Source: Streptomyces venezuelae (GTDB lineage Bacteria > Actinomycetota > Actinomycetes > Streptomycetales > Streptomycetaceae). From it: DNA of 64,000 nucleotides. Under the pieces are notes generated by a model. It searched no databases. It worked only from the letters and a program-made list of their open reading frames with translations, and had not been told where the DNA came from. The stretch spans positions 992,001-1,056,000 of the forward strand of contig NZ_CP029192.1 in assembly GCF_008642315.1 (NCBI RefSeq). The letters run 5' to 3'. The translations under genes and the position numbers were made by a program. This document shows positions 6,798 to 15,730 of this stretch, in pieces; position 1 is the stretch's first letter; the number at the start of each line of letters is the position of its first letter.

Positions 6798-7865
6798 TCA
6801 CACGCCACGCACCCTGCACCGCCGAAGCTCGGGCACCGCCCGACCGGTCACGAGCTCGTCCGCGACGAGACGTCCGACGGTGGGGGCGAAAGTCACGCCG
6901 GAGTGCATGACCGCGACGTAGACGGACCGATCGCGTGTCGCGTACCCGATGAGCGGCCCGCACGCGGGGATGGGCCGGCGAACGGCCCGGTACCCCAGCA
7001 GTCCACACTCACCACTGCCACTGCCACTGCCACTGCCACTAAAGGCGTCCCGCAGCCGCCGCAGAGCTCCGTACGCGGCCTGTTCACTCGCACCCACGCG
7101 CCCTCCTTCATGGGACAGCGGCAACAGCAGCTCCCCCTCTCTCACCTCGCGCACCTCGAAGTCCGGGCGTACGACGATGGTTCGGACCAGACCGGGCGGC
7201 GCCGAGACCCGCACGAGGGTGGCCGGCGAGGCGGCGACCGGCAGGTCCACGGGAAGCGAGGCACACAGCCGGGCAACGTCGGTCCCGGCCGCCAGCACGA
7301 CGCTTTCGGCGGCGTGAAACCCGGCCGAGGTCAGCACACCATCGACGCGTCCACCGGACATCCGCAACGAGGTGACGCCGGTCCCGTACAACACGTTGGC
7401 CTCACGAGCACGGGCGGCGTCAACGAGCGCGCGGGTCATCGCGGGCGCGTCGACACCGAGGTCGTCGGGGAGGTGGACGGCCTGGTCGGGCGGATCCCTG
7501 AGGTTGGGTTCAAGGTCGGCGATCTCATCCCGGCCCACCCGAACCTGTCCGGCCCCCACCCGCACCTCCAGATCCACGGGCCCGCCACCCCAGTTCAAGG
7601 ACCCGCTCCGACGAACGACACCGGCAAGCCCGGGCAACTCGTCCCCCAGCCGCCGATAGTCCGCCAGCACGTACTCCCGCAGATCCCGCGCCCCACCGGG
7701 CGAGCCACTCCCCACCCCGCTGACCCACCCAAAGGACTCCCCGGTCACCCCACCGGCGGGCCCGGCCCCTCGCTCGACCAAGGTGACCGGCACACCCCGC
7801 CCGGCCAAGTGATAGGCCACGGAGGCACCGACGATTCCCGCTCCGACCACAACGATGTCCGACAT
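6798..7865 (-). CDS. FAD-dependent oxidoreductase, D-amino-acid-oxidase family
   Basis: This 355-residue cytoplasmic flavoenzyme has an N-terminal dinucleotide fold (VVVGAGIVGASVAYHLA, then LVERG) and the late FAD-binding segment YRAVRRPIPACGPLIGYA followed by VYVAVMHSGVTFAP, as in glycine/D-amino-acid/sarcosine oxidases of the DAO superfamily. These enzymes oxidise amines or amino acids, usually making hydrogen peroxide. ATG 7865 follows GAGAGGA at good spacing. An unusual Ser-Gly run (about ten residues) encoded by a 6-bp tandem repeat sits inside the substrate domain. The gene stands alone and no substrate is indicated by neighbours. Confidence 0.85.
   Translation of the reverse strand: MSDIVVVGAGIVGASVAYHLAGRGVPVTLVERGAGPAGGVTGESFGWVSGVGSGSPGGARDLREYVLADYRRLGDELPGLAGVVRRSGSLNWGGGPVDLEVRVGAGQVRVGRDEIADLEPNLRDPPDQAVHLPDDLGVDAPAMTRALVDAARAREANVLYGTGVTSLRMSGGRVDGVLTSAGFHAAESVVLAAGTDVARLCASLPVDLPVAASPATLVRVSAPPGLVRTIVVRPDFEVREVREGELLLPLSHEGGRVGASEQAAYGALRRLRDAFSGSGSGSGSGECGLLGYRAVRRPIPACGPLIGYATRDRSVYVAVMHSGVTFAPTVGRLVADELVTGRAVPELRRCRVRGV
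7012..7040. repeat. Tandem 6-bp repeat (CCACTG, almost five copies) inside the oxidase gene
   Basis: Four full and one partial copies of CCACTG encode alternating Gly and Ser in the flavin oxidase. Unit changes keep the frame, so strand slippage would alter only linker length. Confidence 0.85.
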
Positions 7866-8045
7866 ACGGTCCTCTCGCCGAGTCTCCGTGCCCATGGCCT
7901 CGCCGACGGGCTCCCTGCTCCGGGGGGGGGAGTTCTACGCTCCACTCATGGAAGGGCCCAACGCAACCACGTTTGTGATCGCTGCCCTGAGCCCCCCGAA
8001 CCTGTGGTTGGTCAGACGTCACCAGTGGGGGCTGAACACGAAGAA

Positions 8046-8067
8046 GGGGCCATCCGAAGATGACCCC
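8046..8067 (-). terminator. Hairpin downstream of tRNA-Pro
   Basis: GGGGCCATC and GATGACCCC form a 9-bp stem (one G-T type mismatch) around a CGAA tetraloop, about 20 nt past the tRNA 3' end on its strand. The sequence between the oxidase start (7865) and the hairpin holds a nine-G run (7922-7930) and no supported gene. Confidence 0.55.
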
Positions 8068-8086
8068 TACCTGCGACTCTCACGAG

Positions 8087-8160
<74 letters not shown>

Positions 8161-8271
8161 GTGTGTTTCTCGCGGTGTGTGTTCCGCGTGATCACAGGTA
8201 GAACTCTACCCCACGCCGAAGGGTGCTCCGTCCTGCGGTGACTGCCGTCAGGGACGCGCGACAATCGGCGT

Positions 8272-8790
8272 ATGAGCTCTGCACCTGGACCGCACGACAG
8301 TGGCCGTGAGCGCGATCGCGACGAGGAGGGGCGGGCCCGTAATCAGAGGCCCCGCGACGGGCTCGGACGGCCGTTGCCCTATGGGGTCGAGGGGGTGCCG
8401 AGGCAGCCGGAGGGGGTCGTGCGTGCGCCCGGGGAGTCCGTGGCCGAGGCGCAGGCCCTGTTGGACGCCGGGCGGCCCTTTCACGCGCACGAGGTGTTCG
8501 AGGACGCGTGGAAGTCGGGGCCCGAGGGCGAGCGCGGCCTCTGGCAGGGGCTGGCGCAGCTTGCCGTCGGCCTGACGCACTCGGCCCGCGGCAACACCAA
8601 GGGCGGGGCGCGGCTGCTGTTGCGCGGGGCCGGGGCCATCGGCGATTGGAGTTCGCGGTGCGGGGAGGAGAAGCCGTACGGGATCGGTGTCGCCGCGTTG
8701 GTGTCGTGGGCCGAGGCGTTGGCGGAGGAGCTGGAGCGTGAGGGCGTGCCTGTGGACGCGGCGGCCCGCGCGCCTCGGCTGCGGGGATAG
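8272..8790 (+). CDS. DUF309 family protein
   Basis: The 172-residue protein has a charged, disordered first 45 residues and then the DUF309 helical domain: ALLDAGRPFHAHEVFEDAW, then GLWQGLAQLAVGLTH and GNTKGGARLLLRGA. The conserved His-Glu pair in HEVFE and the Q-G-L-x-Q motif suggest a binding site, but no biochemical role is established for the family. No signal peptide is seen. The start codon has only a weak ribosome site. It is followed after about 110 bp by the exporter gene on the same strand, with no clear functional link. Confidence 0.85.
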   Translation: MSSAPGPHDSGRERDRDEEGRARNQRPRDGLGRPLPYGVEGVPRQPEGVVRAPGESVAEAQALLDAGRPFHAHEVFEDAWKSGPEGERGLWQGLAQLAVGLTHSARGNTKGGARLLLRGAGAIGDWSSRCGEEKPYGIGVAALVSWAEALAEELEREGVPVDAAARAPRLRG

Positions 8791-8898
8791 GGACGAGGCG
8801 GGGGCGGAGAGGGGGCGGGGGGAGCGCCGGGTGGGTGGCGTCACCGGACCGGACTCGTCCCGCATGCACAGCCCCCTCCCCGGTGTGAGGCTGACCGT

Positions 8899-11016
8899 GT
8901 GACCACCAGCGATCAGTCGGCCGTGTCCGCGTCCGCCCCCGGTTCCGGGTCCTCGGAGGGCCTCGCCGAAGCCCAGGCTCCGCCCGTTCTCGACCGGCGG
9001 CGGCGCAACGTCGTCTTCGTGACGATCATGCTGGGGATGCTGCTCGCCGCCCTCGACCAGACCATCGTCGGCACCGCGCTGCCGACCATCGTGTCGGATC
9101 TGGGCGGGGCGGAGCACATGTCGTGGGTGGTCACGTCGTATCTCCTGGCGGAGACCGTCGCCACGGTGCTCGTCGGCAAGTTCGGTGACCTGTTCGGGCG
9201 AAAGGTCGTCTTTCAGGTTTCGGCGGTCATCTTCATCACCGGGTCCTTTCTGTGCGGTCTGTCGACCAACATGACGCTGCTCATCGCCTGGCGCGCGATG
9301 CAGGGCATCGGCGCGGGCGGGCTGATGGTGACGTCCATGGCGCTGATCGCCGACGTCATTCCGTTGCGCGAGCGCGGCAAGTATCAAGGTGCCATCGGGG
9401 CGGTGTTCGGTGTGTCCACCGTCATCGGGCCGTTGCTGGGTGGGCTGTTCACCGATCATCTGAGCTGGCGTTGGGCCTTCTACGTCAATGTGCCCATCGC
9501 GATCGTCGTCGTGCTCGCGGCCGCCCGGACCATTCCCGTCGTCAAGTCGGCCGTGCGGCCCGTCATCGACTATCTCGGCATCGCGCTCGTCGCCGTCGGC
9601 GCGAGCGCGCTGATCCTCGCGACGAGTTGGGGCGGCAACCAGTACGCGTGGGGGTCACCGACCATCATCGGGCTCTTCGTCGGCGGTCTCGTCGCGCTCG
9701 CGCTGTTCTGCGTCGTGGAGACGCGGGCCGCCGAACCGATGCTGCCGATGCGGCTGTTCGGCAACCCGGTCTTCACCGTCTGCTCGATCCTCAGCTTCAT
9801 CGTGGGTTTCGCGATGCTCGGCGCCATGACGTTCCTGCCGACATATCTGCAGTACGTCGACGGGGACTCCGCCACCATCTCGGGCGTGCGGACGCTGCCC
9901 ATGGTGATCGGGCTGCTCATCGCCTCCATCTTCAGTGGCAATGTCGTCAGCAAGACCGGCATCTATCGGATCTTTCCCATCGTCGGGGCGCTCGTGATGG
10001 CGCTCGGGCTGTATCTGCTGTCGCTGATGGGGAGCGCCACCAGTACGTGGCTGGAGTCGCTGTACATGTTCGTGCTCGGCACCGGCATCGGGCTGTGCAT
10101 GCAGGTCCTGACGATCGCCGTGCAGAACACCGTCGCGTACGCGGATCTGGGCACGGCGACGTCCGGCGTCACGTTCTTCCGTACGCTGGGCAGCTCGTTC
10201 GGCACCGCGGTGTTCGGCACGATCTACGCCAACACGCTGACGCCGAACCTGAAGGACGGGGTCGCCGCGGCATCGCGGGCGAGCGGCGGCGATCCGGTCG
10301 CCATCGGCAAGGCCGCGCAGAGCCCGGAGGGGTTGCACGAGCTGCCTGCTGCGGCCGCCGCGCCCGTCGTGAAGGCGTACGCGGACAGTCTGCACACCGT
10401 CTTCCTGTGGACGGTCCCGGTCGCGCTCCTCGGGTTCCTGGTCGCGCTGTTCCTCAAGCAGGTCGAGCTGCGCGACAGCGCGCGCATGGGCGCCCCCGAC
10501 ATGGGCGAGGGCTTCGCGCAGCCGTCCAGCGGGGACCCCGGGCACGTACTGGAGCGGAGCGTCGCCGCCATCATCCGCGACGTCGGCACGACCACCGCGC
10601 GCGGGATCATCAGGGACTCCGACACGCGGCTCGACATCGCGGGCGCCTGGGCAGTCATGCAGGTGTCGCTGTTCACGCGGATGGTCGGGCACGCGAGTCT
10701 GGGGCTGATCGCCGCCCGGCGCAGGATCCCGCCGGAGGTTCTGGTGCCCGTCTTCGACCGCATGGTCGAGGAGGGGTATCTGACGCGTACGGGTACGTAC
10801 TTCTCGCACACGCCCGCCGGGGAGCGCGAGGCGGAGGTGATCTCCAGGGCGTGGGCGTCCTGGCTGGGCGAGGAGATCCGGAAGGACATCGGCCGGCCCG
10901 CGGACAAGGAGCTCGCCGCGGCGGTCGACGTGATCGCCAAGCGGCTGCTCGCGGAAGACCTGGAGCAGGGGCTCTCACCGGAGACGGCGGGCGCCACGGT
11001 CGTCGGTCGCCGATGA
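8899..11016 (+). CDS. DHA2-family (EmrB/QacA) 14-TM multidrug exporter with C-terminal winged-helix-like domain
   Basis: The 705-residue protein begins with a GTG. Residues about 35-530 form a 14-helix proton-coupled exporter: D52 in [15 protein letters not shown], motif [14 protein letters not shown], motif [15 protein letters not shown]. Residues about 580-700 are extra and cytoplasmic, with a MarR-like winged-helix pattern ([16 protein letters not shown], then [20 protein letters not shown] and [11 protein letters not shown]). Such fused tails recur in actinomycete transporters and are usually unstudied; they may gate transport or bind a ligand. DNA binding by a membrane-fixed tail is speculative. 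The alpha/beta-hydrolase gene follows after 30 bp on the same strand, so co-transcription is likely. Confidence 0.9.
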   Translation: MTTSDQSAVSASAPGSGSSEGLAEAQAPPVLDRRRRNVVFVTIMLGMLLAALDQTIVGTALPTIVSDLGGAEHMSWVVTSYLLAETVATVLVGKFGDLFGRKVVFQVSAVIFITGSFLCGLSTNMTLLIAWRAMQGIGAGGLMVTSMALIADVIPLRERGKYQGAIGAVFGVSTVIGPLLGGLFTDHLSWRWAFYVNVPIAIVVVLAAARTIPVVKSAVRPVIDYLGIALVAVGASALILATSWGGNQYAWGSPTIIGLFVGGLVALALFCVVETRAAEPMLPMRLFGNPVFTVCSILSFIVGFAMLGAMTFLPTYLQYVDGDSATISGVRTLPMVIGLLIASIFSGNVVSKTGIYRIFPIVGALVMALGLYLLSLMGSATSTWLESLYMFVLGTGIGLCMQVLTIAVQNTVAYADLGTATSGVTFFRTLGSSFGTAVFGTIYANTLTPNLKDGVAAASRASGGDPVAIGKAAQSPEGLHELPAAAAAPVVKAYADSLHTVFLWTVPVALLGFLVALFLKQVELRDSARMGAPDMGEGFAQPSSGDPGHVLERSVAAIIRDVGTTTARGIIRDSDTRLDIAGAWAVMQVSLFTRMVGHASLGLIAARRRIPPEVLVPVFDRMVEEGYLTRTGTYFSHTPAGEREAEVISRAWASWLGEEIRKDIGRPADKELAAAVDVIAKRLLAEDLEQGLSPETAGATVVGRR

Positions 11017-11046
11017 GTTTTCCGGGCGGGGGCGGTCTGCACGGGT

Positions 11047-11916
11047 ATGGAGACGTACACACTTGAGACCGTTGGCGCCGACCTCGTATATGACGTTCGG
11101 GGGCCGTTGCCGAGCAGCGACGGCCGTCAGCCGTTGTTCATGATCGGGCAGCCCATGGACGCCACCGGCTTCCGCGTGCTCGCCTCGCGCTTCCCCGAGC
11201 GGACCGTGGTCACCTATGACCCGCGAGGGCTGGGGCGCAGCACCCGTAAGGACGGGCGCGTCGACCACACGCCGCTGGTCCAGGCCGACGACGTGCACGC
11301 CGTCATCGAGGCGCTCGGGGCCGGGCCGGTCGAGATGTTCGCCAGCAGCGGCGGAGCGATCACCGCGCTCGCGGTCGTGGCGCGGTATCCGGCGGACGTG
11401 ACCACTCTGGTCGCGCACGAGCCGCCGCTCATCACCCTCACGCCGGACGGTCCGGCGGCCGTGCGGGCGCGGGCCGGGGTCCTCGACGCGTACGAGAAGC
11501 GGGGGTGGGGGGCCGGGATGGCCACGTTCGTGGCCATGACCTCGTGGGAGGGCGAGTTCACCGACGCGTACTTCACGCGGCCGGAGGCCGATCCCGCCGC
11601 GTTCGGGATGCCCACGGAGGACGACGGCTCCCGTGACGATCCGCTGCTGTCCGATCGGTCGTGGGCGGTCAGCGGCTACCGGCCCGACGTCGACGCGATC
11701 GGCGCCGCGCCGACCCGCGTCGTCATCGCCGTGGGCGAGGAGTCCGAGAACGTGCTGACCGGTCGTACGTCCGTCGCGGCCGCCGAACTGCTCGGGCAGC
11801 GGGTGACCGTGTTCCCGAGCCATCACGGCGGGTTCCTCGACGGAGAGTTCGGATATCCGGGGAAGCCGGACGAGTTCGCGGATCGGCTGCGGCAGGTTCT
11901 CGACGGCGCCTCGTAG
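11047..11916 (+). CDS. Alpha/beta hydrolase with ASSGG nucleophile elbow
   Basis: The 289-residue cytoplasmic protein is an alpha/beta-hydrolase: TYDPRGLGRST oxyanion-side motif, nucleophile elbow EMFASSGGAITAL (Ser-x-Gly kept, first Gly replaced by Ala), and C-terminal FPSHHGGFLDG with the catalytic His. An acid is probably the Asp/Glu in VVIAVGEESEN. No signal peptide is present. It may be an esterase, epoxide hydrolase-like or C-C bond hydrolase. It lies 30 bp after the efflux gene and is probably its operon partner, which suggests detoxification, but substrate is unknown. Its stop abuts the convergent TauE stop directly. Confidence 0.85.
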   Translation: METYTLETVGADLVYDVRGPLPSSDGRQPLFMIGQPMDATGFRVLASRFPERTVVTYDPRGLGRSTRKDGRVDHTPLVQADDVHAVIEALGAGPVEMFASSGGAITALAVVARYPADVTTLVAHEPPLITLTPDGPAAVRARAGVLDAYEKRGWGAGMATFVAMTSWEGEFTDAYFTRPEADPAAFGMPTEDDGSRDDPLLSDRSWAVSGYRPDVDAIGAAPTRVVIAVGEESENVLTGRTSVAAAELLGQRVTVFPSHHGGFLDGEFGYPGKPDEFADRLRQVLDGAS

Positions 11917-12681
11917 TCAGCGCAGGAGCAGTTGGAGGCCGCCGAGCACGGTCGCGCCGATCACCAGCTGCTCGAAGAGCCGTTGGTTGATGCGGTTCAC
12001 CGTGTACTTGCCGAGGATCGCGCCCGGCACCACGAAGAGCACGAGGGCCGCGTCGAGGAGCAGCGAGCGGGTGTCGATCAGGCCGAGGCTGACGCTGAAG
12101 GGCACTTTCGTCGTGTTGACGATGAGGAAGAACCACGCGGACGTGCCCAGGAAGCCCAGCTTGCGGAAGCCCGCCGAGAGCAGGTACATCGACATCACCG
12201 GGCCGCCCGCGTTGGCGACCATCGTGGTGAAGCCGCCGAGGACGCCGTAGGCGGGTGCTTTGACGCGGCGCCCCCACGTTCCGTCCTCGCGCTCCTCCGG
12301 ATCCGGGCGGGACCGCGATCCGCGGCGCGCGATCGTGACGCCCGCCATGAGCAGGAGGATCGCTCCGATCGACGTACGCATCACCGCGTCGTCGGCCCAC
12401 AGGAGGAAGACCGTGCCGGCGACCACTCCCCCGGCGACGGCGGGGAACAGCCGCCAGAGGGTGGGCCAGTGGGCGTGCCTGCGATAGGTGAGCACGGCGA
12501 GGACGTCGCCCGCGATCAGGATGGGGAGCAGGACCCCGGTGGAGGCGCGGGCGGGCAGCACGGCGGCGAACACCGCGAGGCTGATGGTGTTCGCCCCGCT
12601 GACGGCGGTCTTCGAGAAGCCGACGAGCAGGGCCGCCACGGCCAGCGCGGCGAACCCCGCCGCCGAGAGGTCCCATCCCAT
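11917..12681 (-). CDS. TauE/SafE-type sulfite/organosulfonate exporter family protein
   Basis: The 254-residue membrane protein has about eight predicted segments arranged as two TauE repeats. The repeat signatures are LLVGFSKTAVSGANTISL near the start and GGFTTMVANAGGPVMSMYLL near residue 155. Family members move sulfite, sulfoacetate or other anions across the membrane. ATG 12681 starts the first helix at once. It lies 33 bp after the acyl-CoA ligase gene on the same strand and could be co-transcribed with it, although no sulfonate enzyme is nearby. The transported anion is not identifiable. Confidence 0.85.
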   Translation of the reverse strand: MGWDLSAAGFAALAVAALLVGFSKTAVSGANTISLAVFAAVLPARASTGVLLPILIAGDVLAVLTYRRHAHWPTLWRLFPAVAGGVVAGTVFLLWADDAVMRTSIGAILLLMAGVTIARRGSRSRPDPEEREDGTWGRRVKAPAYGVLGGFTTMVANAGGPVMSMYLLSAGFRKLGFLGTSAWFFLIVNTTKVPFSVSLGLIDTRSLLLDAALVLFVVPGAILGKYTVNRINQRLFEQLVIGATVLGGLQLLLR

Positions 12682-12714
12682 ATGAGCATTCCTACGTGCC
12701 TGGAGGCGGCGTTC

Positions 12715-14232
12715 CTACGCGCTGTAGTGGGCCCGCAGTTCCCGCTTGAGCACCTTCATGCTCGGGCCGAGCGGGAGTGCGTCGGTGAACTCCACCAGAC
12801 GCGGGTACTTGTGGCGGCCCAGGTGCTCCTTGGACCACTCGATGATCGCCGCCGCCAGCTCGGGCGTGGCGTCGCCCGCCGCGACGACGACCGCGCAGAT
12901 CTCCTCGCCGTGGACCGCGTCGGGCAGGCCGATCACGGCGGCCTGCCCGACGGCCGGGTGGCGCATGAGGACCTCTTCGACCTCGCGCGGGTAGACGTTG
13001 AAGCCGCCGCGGATGATGACGTCCTTCTTGCGGTCGACGATGGCGAGGAAGCCGTCGGCGTCCTTGGTGCCGAGGTCGCCGCTGCGGAACCAGCCGTCGA
13101 CCAGAGCCTCGGCGGTCGCCTCGGGGCGGCCGAGGTAGCCGGAGAAGACGTTGTGGCCGCGGATGACGACCTCTCCGAGCTCACCGGCGGGCAGCAGCTC
13201 GACGCGGTCGTCGACGTCGGCACGGGCGATCTCGACGTCGACGCCCCACAGCGGGTGGCCGATGGTGCCGGGCCTCGTGCCGAAGTCGGGCTGGTTGACG
13301 GACGCGGTCGGCGAGGTCTCGGAGAGCCCGTACCCCTCGTACACGGGCGTGCCGAAGGCCTTCTCGAAGCGTTCGAGGACGGCGACGGGGAGCGAGGCGC
13401 CGCCCGAGATGCAGATCCGCAGCCGGGGCAGCCGCTCCGCGGCCTCGGCGGCGGCCACCAGGCCCACGTACATCGTGGGGACGCCGTGGAAGGTGTTGAC
13501 GTTCTCCGCGACCATCAGCTCGATGGCCCGCGCGGCGTCGAAGCGCGGCAGCAGGACGAGGGTGGCGCCCGCCCGCCAGGTCGAGTTCATGGAGACGGTC
13601 TGTCCGAAGGCGTGGAAGAGGGGGAGCGCGCCGAGTGCTGTGTCGTCGGGGCGGATGTCGTTGGCGTCGAAGGCGTTGACGGTCGCGTTCATCACGAGGT
13701 TGAAGTGGGTGAGCACGGCGCCCTTGGGGACGCCCGTGGTGCCGCTGGTGTAGAAGACGACGGCGGGGTCGTCGGCGTCGCGCGTGGCGTAGGTGGTGAG
13801 GGGCTCGGTGGCGCCGGCCAGGGCCTCCAGCTCGCCGTCGCCGCCGAGCCGCACCATGCGCACGTCGGTCGCTTCGGCGGCCGCCGCGCCGGTCGCCGCC
13901 TGTGCGGGGTGGCAGAGGAGCAGGGTCGCGCCACTGTCCCGGAGGACGTGCTCGACCTCTTCGGCGGAGAGCAGCAGGTGTACGGGGACGACGACGCCGC
14001 CCGCCGCGAGGATGGCGTAGTACGCCCTGGGGAACTCGGCGGTGTTGGGCGCCATGAGGGCCACGCGGTCCCCGGGCCGCACGCCGAGCTTCGCGAGGGC
14101 GGCGCCCTGGGCGCGGGCCTCCTGCCACAACTCCTTGAAGGTGAGGCGCAGTTCTCCCTCGACGAGTGCGGTGCGGTCCGGGTGGCGGCGGGCGGGTTCG
14201 GCGAGGATCGCGGCGAGGGAGAGCGTGGCCAT
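12715..14232 (-). CDS. Fatty-acid/acyl-CoA ligase (AMP-forming, FadD-like)
   Basis: This 505-residue adenylating enzyme shows all core motifs: P-loop-like YTSGTTGVPKGAVLTH (about 165), aromatic motif GYGLSETSPTAS (about 305), SGDLGTKDADG and RGGFNVYPREVEEVL, and the C-terminal catalytic Lys in GPSMKVLKREL. It activates a carboxylic acid to acyl-AMP and then acyl-CoA. Medium- or long-chain fatty acids are usual for this group. The thiolase gene lies 147 bp upstream on the same strand, and TauE 33 bp downstream. With the thiolase it suggests degradation or remodelling of an acyl chain. The cytosol or inner membrane face is the expected location. Confidence 0.9.
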   Translation of the reverse strand: MATLSLAAILAEPARRHPDRTALVEGELRLTFKELWQEARAQGAALAKLGVRPGDRVALMAPNTAEFPRAYYAILAAGGVVVPVHLLLSAEEVEHVLRDSGATLLLCHPAQAATGAAAAEATDVRMVRLGGDGELEALAGATEPLTTYATRDADDPAVVFYTSGTTGVPKGAVLTHFNLVMNATVNAFDANDIRPDDTALGALPLFHAFGQTVSMNSTWRAGATLVLLPRFDAARAIELMVAENVNTFHGVPTMYVGLVAAAEAAERLPRLRICISGGASLPVAVLERFEKAFGTPVYEGYGLSETSPTASVNQPDFGTRPGTIGHPLWGVDVEIARADVDDRVELLPAGELGEVVIRGHNVFSGYLGRPEATAEALVDGWFRSGDLGTKDADGFLAIVDRKKDVIIRGGFNVYPREVEEVLMRHPAVGQAAVIGLPDAVHGEEICAVVVAAGDATPELAAAIIEWSKEHLGRHKYPRLVEFTDALPLGPSMKVLKRELRAHYSA

Positions 14233-14379
14233 GAGGGTGGAGGCTCCGTTTCCGAGGGACGTGCGGCTTGCGGTCGTGGGGCTGACATGGTTGGCGCGTC
14301 CGGCCTCTACCGGGGCGGAGCGGCACGCACCCGCTCGCCCGGTCCCGGTCGCAGCCTACTGAGAAGGCCGCGAACCCGG

Positions 14380-15567
14380 TCAGTCGCGCTCGACCAGGAG
14401 CGCGCTGCCCTGCCCGACACCGACGCACATGGTGGCGAGCCCGCGCGTGGCGCCCGTGCGGCGCATCCGGTGCAGCAGGGTGGTGAGGATGCGGGCGCCG
14501 GAGCAGCCGAGCGGGTGGCCCAGGGCGATGGCTCCGCCGGACGGGTTGACGAGCTCCGGGTCGATGCCGAGGGCGTCGACGCAGGCGAGCGCCTGGGCGG
14601 CGAACGCCTCGTTGAACTCGGCCTCCTGGAGGTCGTCGATGTTCCAGCCGACGCGGGCGAGCACCTTCCGCGTGGCGGGCACGGGTCCGATACCCATGAC
14701 GTCCGGGTGGACGCCCGCCGACGCCCCGGCCGCGTACCGCCCGAGGGATTCGAGGCCGAGTTCGTTCAGGGCCTCCTCGCTGACGAGCAGGAGTCCGGCC
14801 GCGCCGTCGTTCATCGGCGACGCGTTCCCCGCGGTGACGGTGCCGTCCTTGCGGAAGACGGGGCGCAGGCCGCTGAGCTTCTCGTACGAGGTGTCCTCGC
14901 GGACGCATTCGTCGGTGTCGACGACGGTGCCGTCGGGCCGCGTGACGGGGAGGAGTTCGTCGTCGAAGTGGCCGTTCTTGCGGGCGGCGGCCGCGTGCTG
15001 GTGGCTGCGGAGCGCGAAGGCGTCCTGGCGTTCGCGCGAGACGCCGTACCGCCCGGCGACCTCCTCGGCGGTCTCGCCCATCGCGAGGACGCCGTGCAGG
15101 TCCTGCATCCTCGGGTTCGTGAGGCGCCAGCCGAGGCGAGTGTCGGCGGTCTCCATGCGGTGCGGCAGCGCCTCGTCGGGGCGGGGCAGCACGAAGGGGG
15201 CGCGGCTCATCGACTCCGAGCCGCCCGCGAGGACGATGTCCGCCTCGCCCGCGGCGACGGTGCGCGCGGCGGTCGTGACGGCTTCGAGGCCGGAGGCGCA
15301 GAGCCGGTTGACGGTGGCGCCGGGCACGGATTCGGGGAGCCCCGCGAGGAGGGCGGCCATCCTCGCGACGTTGCGGTTGTCCTCCCCCGCCTGGTTGGCG
15401 GCGCCCCAGTAGATGTCGTCGATCCTGGCGGGGTCGAGCTGGGGGATGTCGGCGAGGAGTCCCTTGACGACGGCCGCCGCGAGGTCGTCGGGGCGTACGG
15501 AGGAGAGGGCGCCGCGGAGTTTCCCGATGGGGGTGCGGCGGGCGGCGGCGAAGTGGACGGTGCGCAC
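14380..15567 (-). CDS. Acetyl-CoA acyltransferase (thiolase), beta-ketoadipyl/beta-ketoacyl type
   Basis: The 395-residue cytosolic enzyme has nucleophile Cys in TVNRLCASGLEAV (about residue 91), catalytic His in GGAIALGHPLGCSGARI and the second Cys in TMCVGVGQGSALLV. That is a complete degradative thiolase triad with CoA-binding and tetramer-loop motifs. It cleaves 3-ketoacyl-CoA to acetyl-CoA and a shorter acyl-CoA; similarity in layout to PcaF-type beta-ketoadipyl thiolases is evident, but other ring-cleavage genes are absent. GTG 15567 was chosen from the RBS CGGAG and the family start RTVHFAAARRTPIGK. It is upstream of the acyl-CoA ligase and likely the first gene of that run. Confidence 0.9.
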   Translation of the reverse strand: MRTVHFAAARRTPIGKLRGALSSVRPDDLAAAVVKGLLADIPQLDPARIDDIYWGAANQAGEDNRNVARMAALLAGLPESVPGATVNRLCASGLEAVTTAARTVAAGEADIVLAGGSESMSRAPFVLPRPDEALPHRMETADTRLGWRLTNPRMQDLHGVLAMGETAEEVAGRYGVSRERQDAFALRSHQHAAAARKNGHFDDELLPVTRPDGTVVDTDECVREDTSYEKLSGLRPVFRKDGTVTAGNASPMNDGAAGLLLVSEEALNELGLESLGRYAAGASAGVHPDVMGIGPVPATRKVLARVGWNIDDLQEAEFNEAFAAQALACVDALGIDPELVNPSGGAIALGHPLGCSGARILTTLLHRMRRTGATRGLATMCVGVGQGSALLVERD

Positions 15568-15730
15568 GATACGGCTCCGGATCGTTCTGCGGGTCACGCT
15601 GCTTCGGTGGTGCGGGTCTCGCTGCGTAGCGCAGCGCGCAGGGGTACGTAAATTAGCGCTGCTAGTTTTGGAGTCTATGCGGGAGGCGGGGCGCAAGGGA
15701 AGGGGGCTCGCGCTCACGCCGGGCCGCGGG

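Noticed and set aside
7922..7930. Run of nine G as a possible phase-variable tract
   Set aside because: It is between genes, not in a coding frame or a clear promoter spacer.
11932..15651. A very long plus-strand frame (over 1200 codons) opposite TauE, ligase and thiolase
   Set aside because: Antisense artefact of high GC; the protein is low-complexity and the opposite strand has three recognisable enzymes.
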